A stretch of DNA of 14,005 nucleotides from an uncultured Ilumatobacter sp. (GTDB lineage: Bacteria > Actinomycetota > Acidimicrobiia > Acidimicrobiales > Ilumatobacteraceae), in the NCBI GenBank assembly GCA_937905835.1, contig CALCXK010000010.1:1-14005 (forward strand), written 5' to 3'. The position numbers and the translations under genes were made by a program. Under the pieces are notes generated by a model, which saw nothing but the letters and a program-made list of their open reading frames with translations, was not told the DNA's origin and made no database searches. Of the stretch, positions 1-4,744 are shown piece by piece (position 1 is the first letter of the stretch; every line of letters begins with the position of its first letter).

Positions 1-1867
1 CACGGTCATCAGCACGGTCATCATCGTTGTCGTCGCGCGACGAGTCGCCTGCCGCCGCACCTGGCTGAGGGCTCACTACTTCGGGCGCTTCATCGAGCAC
101 GAGGCCAGACAGCGAAGCAAACGGGTTGTCGCTCGGTGGCGCGTCATCTTCGACGGCGACCTCACGTTCCCGCTCCCTCCGCTCGTGGCGTTGCTCATGG
201 GACCGTTCTTCAACTTCGAATTGGCGGTCGAGATGCTCGATCGCATCGAGCGCCCACAGCGACAGCGGCTGATGCAGCGCAAACTCGTCTTGCAGGTCGA
301 AATTCACGCGTACACGACGACCGAGTTCGTCAGGCTCGTCAGGAAATTCGAGCAGGCCAGCGTCGACGAGCGAACGGTAGATCGAAATTGACTGCTGAAT
401 GTGCTGGCGCTGACGCTTGCGCGGTTCGTGGTTGTCGACCATCAACTTTCGAACCGCAGCGCAGCCGTCACCGCGACGGTCGAGCAGGCTCATGATCATC
501 TGATGGTTGACCTGGAAGCTCGAAGTCAGTGGCTCGGGTTCCCCACTGACCATCTTTTCGAAGGTGCCCTCGTCCCAGTGCGCATAGCCCCGATCGGGCG
601 CCTTTTTCTTGACCATCTTCTTCTTTTTGGCGTCCTCAGCGGCCTTCTGCAGCTTCGCCTGGTTCATCACGACGTGCTCCGGCGCCTGAGCCCAGACCGT
701 GCCTTCATCATCGAAACCTCGACGGCCGGCACGCCCAGCAATCTGCGCGAACTCACGGTTGCGCAGGATGCGCGTGGTGCTTCCGTCGTATTTGCAGAGC
801 TTCGTGAACAGCACCGAGCGGATCGGGACGTTGACGCCAACGCCCAACGTGTCAGTACCGCAGATGATCTTGAGAAGGCCGGCCTGCGCGAGCCGTTCTA
901 CGAGGAGTCGATATTTTGGCAGCAACCCGGCGTGGTGCACGCCGATGCCTGCCACGAGGAACCGTCGGAGGCCCTTGCCGAACGGCGAGTCGAAGCGGAA
1001 TCCGCCGATCAGTTCTTTAACCCGCTGCTTCTCTTCCTTCGTGAGCGGGTCGAGGCTGACGTAGCTCTGTGCTGCTTCGGTCGCGTCGCGCTGCGTGAAG
1101 TGAACGAGGTAAATCGGTGCTCGACCCGACTCCAGGAGCGACTCGATCGAGGTGTGGAGCAGCGTTGTCCTGTACTCGAAGTCGAGCGGCACCGGTCGCT
1201 GCGACGACTTGACCAGAACGGTCTCGCGACCGGTCCGCTTGGTCAGTTCGTCCTCGAAAAACCGGGTGTTGCCAAGTGTCGCCGACATCAGCAGGAACTG
1301 ACAGTGCGGAAGTTCAAGGATCGGCAATTGCCATGCCCAACCGCGCTGCGGGTCGGCATAGAAATGGAACTCGTCGGCGATGACGATGTCGACATCAGTC
1401 CGGTGCCCGTCACGCAATGCCCAGTTCGCGAGGATCTCGGCAGTACAACAGATGATCGGTGCGTTCGGGTTGATCGAACCGTCGCCGGTGATCATCCCCA
1501 CCTGTTCCGACCCAAACTGCTTGCACAACTCGAAAAACTTCTCGCTCACCAGCGCCTTGATCGGTGCGGTGTAGACGCTGCGTTGGTCGCGGCCCAGACC
1601 AACGAAATGCGCAGCGACAGCCACGAGCGACTTGCCCGACCCGGTCGGCGTGTTGAGGATGACGTTGCTCCCGGCAATCAGCTCGAAAGCCGCTTCTTCC
1701 TGCGCCGGGTACATCTCGATGCCCTGCTCGATCGTCCAGTTGGTAAAACCGTCGAGCAGCGCACTCTCATCCGGCGGTGCGCCGTTCGATTGAGGGGGCA
1801 GATGTTGCAGGATCGGTGGGCGAACCGGTGGACGGGCCGGTTGCGAGATGGGTGCGGGGTCGCTCAT
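1..1867 (-). CDS. DEAD/DEAH-box helicase, Ski2-like with DUF3516-type C-terminus (partial, 3' end beyond window)
   Basis: Reading frame open from an ATG at 1867 to the left edge (622 codons, no stop), so the C-terminus is missing. An in-frame TAG lies 10 bp upstream, which fixes the start. Superfamily 2 helicase motifs occur in order: TPTGSGKS (Walker A, about residues 73-80), APIKALVSEKF (Ia, 101-111), DEFH (motif II, 165-168), SAT (195-197), HHAGLLP (311-317), GTDTLGVGVNVP (337-348) and QIAGRAGRRG (375-384). A Lys-rich stretch (AKKKKMVKKK) follows motif VI, then a helical region resembling DUF3516, and an Asp/Arg-rich tail at the window edge. The family is an ATP-driven nucleic-acid unwinder, probably acting on RNA in the cytoplasm; the substrate is not shown by the sequence. 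DEFH in place of DEAD/DEVH fits this actinobacterial subgroup. It is transcribed away from the DUF2007-type gene, with overlapping promoters. Confidence 0.9.
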   Translation of the reverse strand, partial: MSDPAPISQPARPPVRPPILQHLPPQSNGAPPDESALLDGFTNWTIEQGIEMYPAQEEAAFELIAGSNVILNTPTGSGKSLVAVAAHFVGLGRDQRSVYTAPIKALVSEKFFELCKQFGSEQVGMITGDGSINPNAPIICCTAEILANWALRDGHRTDVDIVIADEFHFYADPQRGWAWQLPILELPHCQFLLMSATLGNTRFFEDELTKRTGRETVLVKSSQRPVPLDFEYRTTLLHTSIESLLESGRAPIYLVHFTQRDATEAAQSYVSLDPLTKEEKQRVKELIGGFRFDSPFGKGLRRFLVAGIGVHHAGLLPKYRLLVERLAQAGLLKIICGTDTLGVGVNVPIRSVLFTKLCKYDGSTTRILRNREFAQIAGRAGRRGFDDEGTVWAQAPEHVVMNQAKLQKAAEDAKKKKMVKKKAPDRGYAHWDEGTFEKMVSGEPEPLTSSFQVNHQMIMSLLDRRGDGCAAVRKLMVDNHEPRKRQRQHIQQSISIYRSLVDAGLLEFPDEPDELGRRVRVNFDLQDEFALHQPLSLWALDAIEHLDRQFEVEERSHEQRHERREREREVAVEDDAPPSDNPFASLSGLVLDEAPEVVSPQPGAAAGDSSRDDNDDDRADDR

Positions 1868-1873
1868 GAGGTG

Positions 1874-1879
1874 CCCCTA
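1874..1879 (-). promoter_or_regulatory. possible -10 element of the helicase gene (leaderless)
   Basis: On the minus strand TAGGGG sits 6 nt before the helicase ATG. It has the leading TA at the same distance as other leaderless starts in this window but lacks the final T, so it is a weak candidate. It overlaps the -10 of the divergent gene. The AGGGG within it could alternatively serve as a weak ribosome binding site. Confidence 0.25.
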
Positions 1880-1883
1880 GTCT
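1878..1883 (+). promoter_or_regulatory. -10 element (TAGTCT) of the DUF2007-type gene, leaderless
   Basis: TAGTCT matches TANNNT and lies exactly 6 nt upstream of the ATG at 1890, which would place the transcription start at or next to the start codon. No Shine-Dalgarno is present at normal spacing. The whole upstream region is only 22 bp, so the promoter must extend into the helicase coding sequence. Confidence 0.4.
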
Positions 1884-1889
1884 GCACAC

Positions 1890-2186
1890 ATGCCGACGTT
1901 TCGAAGCGCCTGGAACTGGGCCTTCGGGAAACATCTGCCCAAGCCGCCAAACCCGGACAAGACGGTCGAGGCGGGTTGGGTACCCATGTGGCAGGCCCAG
2001 ATGCTCGCCGACATGTTGATTTCTGAAGGCATTCCCGCCGTCTGGAGCGAGGATTTCAACATCCACCTCGGCACATACAGCCGTGAACCGATGGGCCGGA
2101 TTTTCGTGACCGAGGATCGCAAAGCCGAGGCCGAAGAAATCATCGAAGACGTCACCGGTATCGCCCCCCGCCACCGCAAACTCTGA
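1890..2186 (+). CDS. DUF2007-type (putative signal-transducing) small protein
   Basis: A 98-residue soluble protein. After a basic, Pro-rich N-terminus (about residues 1-25) it shows a compact alpha/beta domain: a helix around WVPMWQAQMLADMLISEGIP, a strand-like AVWSEDFN, then GRIFVTEDRKAEAEEIIEDV. That is the pattern of DUF2007 proteins: a short alpha-beta unit whose first helix scans for 'aemlrs.Lea.GIpa' and which ends in a 'v.v.eed..~A.eil' segment. The molecular role of this family is not established; a PII-like sensory role has been proposed from fold. Start chosen because ATG follows a -10 box by 6 nt. Divergent from the helicase; followed by the tandem repeat and hairpin at 2189-2291, which may terminate it. 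A frame on the opposite strand over this region is a shadow. Confidence 0.7.
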   Translation: MPTFRSAWNWAFGKHLPKPPNPDKTVEAGWVPMWQAQMLADMLISEGIPAVWSEDFNIHLGTYSREPMGRIFVTEDRKAEAEEIIEDVTGIAPRHRKL

Positions 2187-2188
2187 CC

Positions 2189-2242
2189 GCGCCACCCTGC
2201 CCGCTTGCGCCACCCTGCCCGCTTGCGCCACCCTGCCCGTTT
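2189..2242. repeat. 18-bp tandem repeat, three copies
   Basis: Unit GCGCCACCCTGCCCGCTT occurs at 2189-2206, 2207-2224 and 2225-2242. The first two copies are identical and the third has one C-to-T change (GTTT at its end). The array starts 2 bp after the stop of the DUF2007-type gene. Its last copy supplies the CCCGTTTGCG left arm of the hairpin at 2236-2291, and the earlier copies contain the one-mismatch version CCCGCTTGCG. There is no spacer, so it is not a CRISPR array. Confidence 0.9.
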
Positions 2243-2291
2243 GCGTGATGGTTTTGGTGCGAATCGCAACCAAAATCGTCGCGCAAACGGG
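2236..2291. repeat. Long hairpin repeat, copy A (52-bp core 2238-2289)
   Basis: The left arm 2236-2261 and right arm 2265-2291 form a 26-pair stem: 23 Watson-Crick and 3 G-U pairs, one bulged A at 2269, and a 3-base loop AAT. The outer 10 bp (CCCGTTTGCG / CGCAAACGGG) are perfect. The 52-bp core aligns without gaps to the minus strand of copy B at 3211-3262 at 40 of 52 positions, counted by eye. It could terminate the upstream DUF2007-type gene, but no U-tract follows on the plus strand. Confidence 0.85.
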
Positions 2292-2331
2292 TTCATTCCG
2301 GCTCAGCGGACCACCTGCCCACTGTCTCGGC

Positions 2332-3234
2332 ATGGAGATCAACATCGCCAAGATCGCCGCTCGACAAGACGGAGTGATCACCCTGATCCAATTACGCCAC
2401 GAGGTGCCTGCGCGTCACCGCCAGCGAAAGCTCATTGAGGGCGGCGGATTGGTTCGCGTCGCCCCGGGCGTCTACGCCATCAACGGCTCGCCCGACACGT
2501 ATCGGCGCCGCCTTCGCTCTGGCCTGCTCAGCCTCGGCCACGACTGTTGGGTGAGCTACGAGGCTGCGGCGCAACTCCACGAACTCGACCGTTCGCGTTC
2601 CGACATCGTCGAGTTCACTGTTCCCAGAGGTCGTTCGGTGCAATGCCAACCGTTCACCGTCCACACCTCGGATCGGATACCTGCCATCGATCGAGTCGAG
2701 GTCGACGGCCTGCGATGTCTCTCAGCGACACGGACTGTCATCGACCTCGCCCATGCTCGACGATCGACGGCACGAATCGAAGCGGCAATAGACAGTGCCG
2801 TCCGAAAGGGCCTGTCGGCACCACACACCATCGCCACACGCCTCGAGACGCTGCGCGGCCAGGGCCGGTGGGGATGCCGGTTGATCGAACGATTAGTCGT
2901 CGACAGCGGTGGTCACTCGCCGCTCGAGCGACGCTTCCTGCAGATCTGCCGGGAAGCAGGCCTGGGCCGACCGCTCACGCAGGCCATCCATCGCAAAGGG
3001 CAACGCCACATCGCACGGGTCGACTTCTTATTTGCCGCCGAAGGAGTTGTCATCGAAGTCTCAGGGCAGCACGGTCACTCGAGCCCGACTGAACGGCGAC
3101 GCGATGCTCAGCGACGAAACGAGCTCCAAGACCTCGGCCGACGTGTCTACGAATACACCTACGCCGACGTCACCGAGTCGCCCGGCATGGTCCAGCGGAC
3201 CCTGCTGCAGCGTTTGCGTGACAAAAATGGCTGA
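2332..3234 (+). CDS. AbiEi-like winged-helix / DUF559 nuclease-like fusion protein
   Basis: 300 residues from the ATG at 2332. The N-terminal part (about 1-85) resembles the AbiEi antitoxin winged helix: RQDGVITLIQL, a recognition-helix region, GGGLVRVAPGVYAI, then a WVSYEAAAQLHELD segment. The C-terminal part (about 195-295) is DUF559/Vsr-like, of the PD-(D/E)XK fold: SPLERRFLQICREAG, VDFLF (D231), VIEVSG (E242), GHSSPTERRRDAQRRNELQ, then VYEYTYADV. The usual EVDG is EVSG here. The known family link is DNA binding and endonuclease-type repair or defence; whether this copy cleaves DNA cannot be read off. No AbiEii toxin gene is nearby, so it is an orphan. The longer in-frame GTG at 2245 lies inside the hairpin and is rejected; CACTGT, 6 nt before 2332, is a weak leaderless -10. 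Its last 8 codons lie in hairpin copy B. Confidence 0.8.
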   Translation: MEINIAKIAARQDGVITLIQLRHEVPARHRQRKLIEGGGLVRVAPGVYAINGSPDTYRRRLRSGLLSLGHDCWVSYEAAAQLHELDRSRSDIVEFTVPRGRSVQCQPFTVHTSDRIPAIDRVEVDGLRCLSATRTVIDLAHARRSTARIEAAIDSAVRKGLSAPHTIATRLETLRGQGRWGCRLIERLVVDSGGHSPLERRFLQICREAGLGRPLTQAIHRKGQRHIARVDFLFAAEGVVIEVSGQHGHSSPTERRRDAQRRNELQDLGRRVYEYTYADVTESPGMVQRTLLQRLRDKNG

Positions 3235-3262
3235 CATCCGCACCAAAATCGTTACGCAAACG
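3211..3262. repeat. Hairpin repeat, copy B, overlapping the 3' end of the nuclease-like gene
   Basis: The outer arms 3211-3222 and 3251-3262 pair over 12 bp with one G-T wobble; the outermost 9 bp (CGTTTGCGT / ACGCAAACG) are perfect. The element is 52 bp, exactly the length of the core of copy A. It matches copy A at 40/52 positions in inverted and 36/52 in direct orientation. Its left arm encodes the C-terminal residues of the nuclease-like protein. Lying between two convergent genes, it may act as a bidirectional terminator; a pyrimidine tract flanks it on the minus strand. Confidence 0.8.
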
Positions 3263-3289
3263 AAGAAAGAGGGGGAGGTGGAGAAGGGG

Positions 3290-4150
3290 TCACATGGGGC
3301 TGTGTTTGAGGAGTTCCCAGGCCATAGGGCATTCCGGCTTGATCGCCGGTGGGCCCATCGGGACGTGTCCGTGGGGACCGATGACATCGGAGATCATTGA
3401 CGTCGGAATGACTTCGACGTCGAGATCCCACGCATTCATCGTGGCAGCAGAACGCACTCCGAGCGGGTCAGTCGGTGCGATGTCGTCGACCGCGGTGAGG
3501 TCGTCAATCTTGGCGACCATGGCGTCGATCATCCCGCTGGGCAGACGGCGCCCGGTGCCTGCGACCAGCCACACTGGTGTCCCCCAGGCAGCAGCGGCTG
3601 CAGCAAGCGTTGACGAGCCCATTGGAGCGATCACGCGATCACTGTCGCATGCCAGTGCTTCGATCAGGACGGCGTCAGCCGTGCGGGCCACCGCGCCAGC
3701 TGCGCCAGCATCAACGGGCTCGTAGTCGACGTCGTACCGCTCTAAGCGCCGAACAAACGACGTGGCCATGTGTTGCACATCAAGCGCGAGCACGCGGACG
3801 TCGCCGCGACGAATCAGGCCGTCGCCGATCACACACGGGTCCCCGATGGTCGCCACCGTTGCGTCGTCGGGCAGTGCAGCTGCCAGTTCAGAACCCGTCC
3901 GGTCGGCGCGAATCTGTTCAGCCAATTCCCAGACAGCATCGAACGGCTCCGAAGAAGTCGACACATTGGCACACAACCACCACAGGGCACCCGTGAACGG
4001 ATGTCGCTGAACGATCCGACGGCACGCCACAACAATGCCTGACGGATCCATCCGCAGCGACGCAAGTGCGTGCGCAGTCTCTTCGACCAGCGAGGCTGGA
4101 TCAGCCCCTTGTGCTCGGGCGACGTAGCGAAGGTGTTCGATCGGATGCAT
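3290..4150 (-). CDS. eIF-2B / ribose-1,5-bisphosphate isomerase-fold protein, probably non-catalytic
   Basis: 286 residues. The N-terminal half is helical (HPIEHLRYVARAQGADP..., LVEETAHALASL). The C-terminal half shows the IF-2B Rossmann-like core: DATVATIGDP, GDVRVLALDVQHMAT (about 117-130), ADAVLIEALACDSDRVIAPMGSSTLA (about 158-183), then GTPVWLVAGTGRRLP. The known family covers eIF2B alpha/beta/delta subunits, methylthioribose-1-phosphate isomerase (MtnA) and R15P isomerase. The catalytic isomerases carry Asp in a 'vGAD' motif at the start of the nucleotide-loop strand; here the matching position reads EAL (164-166), so isomerase activity is doubtful. The GSSTLA loop corresponds to the phosphate-binding GTxxLA of the family. 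Convergent with the nuclease-like gene and divergent from the thioredoxin-fold gene. The ATG at 4150 is preceded by TACGTT 8 nt upstream. Confidence 0.75.
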   Translation of the reverse strand: MHPIEHLRYVARAQGADPASLVEETAHALASLRMDPSGIVVACRRIVQRHPFTGALWWLCANVSTSSEPFDAVWELAEQIRADRTGSELAAALPDDATVATIGDPCVIGDGLIRRGDVRVLALDVQHMATSFVRRLERYDVDYEPVDAGAAGAVARTADAVLIEALACDSDRVIAPMGSSTLAAAAAAWGTPVWLVAGTGRRLPSGMIDAMVAKIDDLTAVDDIAPTDPLGVRSAATMNAWDLDVEVIPTSMISDVIGPHGHVPMGPPAIKPECPMAWELLKHSPM

Positions 4151-4158
4151 CGGTCACC

Positions 4159-4164
4159 AACGTA
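4159..4164 (-). promoter_or_regulatory. possible -10 element of the IF-2B-like gene
   Basis: On the minus strand TACGTT (TANNNT) ends 8 nt before the ATG at 4150. The shared divergent region with the gene starting at 4216 is only 65 bp, so the two promoters are packed back to back. No clear -35 box was identified. Confidence 0.35.
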
Positions 4165-4202
4165 CCGGCGTCGCATGTTGGGTTGGCGGGCACCTGACTC
4201 GC

Positions 4203-4208
4203 TACGCT
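4203..4208 (+). promoter_or_regulatory. -10 element (TACGCT) for the thioredoxin-fold / hrpB operon
   Basis: TACGCT lies 7 nt upstream of the GTG at 4216, the distance expected of a leaderless actinobacterial transcript. A TTGGGT at 4178-4183 (19-bp spacer) is a possible but weak -35. No Shine-Dalgarno precedes the GTG. Confidence 0.4.
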
Positions 4209-4215
4209 CTCGCCC

Positions 4216-4728
4216 GTGGCCGACCCCACTGTGACTCAGCTCCCGAACGAACTCCACCTGACGCCTGTAACGGCCGACGGCCTCGGCCAGGCCCGACCGA
4301 TCATGGACTGGTTGACAACGTTCCACCTGGCCTCGGTTGTCCTTGACCCGTACACGAACGAAAGCTCGTGGGTTCTCCGCGCCGCAACACGGGTGCTCGA
4401 GCAGTTCCGTAGCTCCCATGCTCGGATCAACTTCGTCGTCACCGCTGGTGCTGACGATGCTCGTGCGTTTCTCGGGCCGCTCGCCGACCAGTTCCTCGTG
4501 TTCTGCGACGCCGACCGTTCGGCGGTGAAAGCCATGGGGCTCACCGAACTTCCGGCATTCGTCTTCACCCGTGTCGATGGTTCGGTCGCAGCAAAAGCCC
4601 AGGGCTGGCACCCAGCCGAATGGCAAGTCGTTGCCGACTCGATTGCCGACGTCACCTCGTGGACATCGCTCGACATTCCCGGCGCCAGCGATCCAAGGCC
4701 CTTCAACGGCTCACCGGCCCTCGGCTGA
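4216..4728 (+). CDS. Thioredoxin-fold protein lacking the CxxC motif (conserved actinobacterial type)
   Basis: 170 residues from a GTG. The middle of the protein reads like a thioredoxin/peroxiredoxin fold: a strand and helix around VVLDPYTNESSWVLRAATRVLEQF (about 41-64), a strand INFVVTAG (71-78), then LVFCDADRSAVKAMGLTELPAFVFTRVDGSV. This last part matches the 'a..ygV..tPt.~~id..G.i' signature, with a cis-Pro candidate at P113. The redox pair is absent where CxxC would sit (DPYTNESSW), and the only Cys is C97, so dithiol oxidoreductase activity is unlikely. The C-terminal tail (about 151-170) is Pro/Gly-rich. It is the first gene of a tight row: 16 bp separate its stop from the hrpB start. 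Function unknown; a structural or binding role in the same pathway as HrpB is possible only by proximity. Confidence 0.65.
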   Translation: MADPTVTQLPNELHLTPVTADGLGQARPIMDWLTTFHLASVVLDPYTNESSWVLRAATRVLEQFRSSHARINFVVTAGADDARAFLGPLADQFLVFCDADRSAVKAMGLTELPAFVFTRVDGSVAAKAQGWHPAEWQVVADSIADVTSWTSLDIPGASDPRPFNGSPALG

Positions 4729-4744
4729 TCGTCGTCTACTGCTG

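Noticed and set aside
401..2026. A 541-codon open frame on the plus strand
   Set aside because: It lies opposite the helicase gene, whose motifs are all intact on the minus strand. The plus-strand product has no recognisable domain and is a typical high-GC shadow.
2189..2242. Possible CRISPR array
   Set aside because: Units are 18 bp, contiguous, without spacers, and there are no cas genes.
2245..2331. Upstream GTG/ATG start for the AbiEi/DUF559 gene
   Set aside because: These codons lie inside the hairpin stem and add residues that do not match the family; the ATG at 2332 begins directly at the winged-helix domain.
1767..2381. Minus-strand frame across the DUF2007-type gene with an Arg-Val-Ala-Gln-Ala-Gly repeat
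   Set aside because: The repeat in the product is only the translated 18-bp tandem array, and the rest does not resemble a protein family.
2236..3262. Insertion sequence with terminal inverted repeats
   Set aside because: No transposase motifs (DDE, HUH or serine recombinase) are seen in the enclosed gene and no target-site duplication was evident outside the repeats, so it is described as a repeat-flanked gene instead.
4571..4744. N-terminal extension of HrpB
   Set aside because: It overlaps the upstream gene in another frame, is Ser/Pro/Arg-rich like a shadow, and HrpB proteins normally start just before the Walker A domain.
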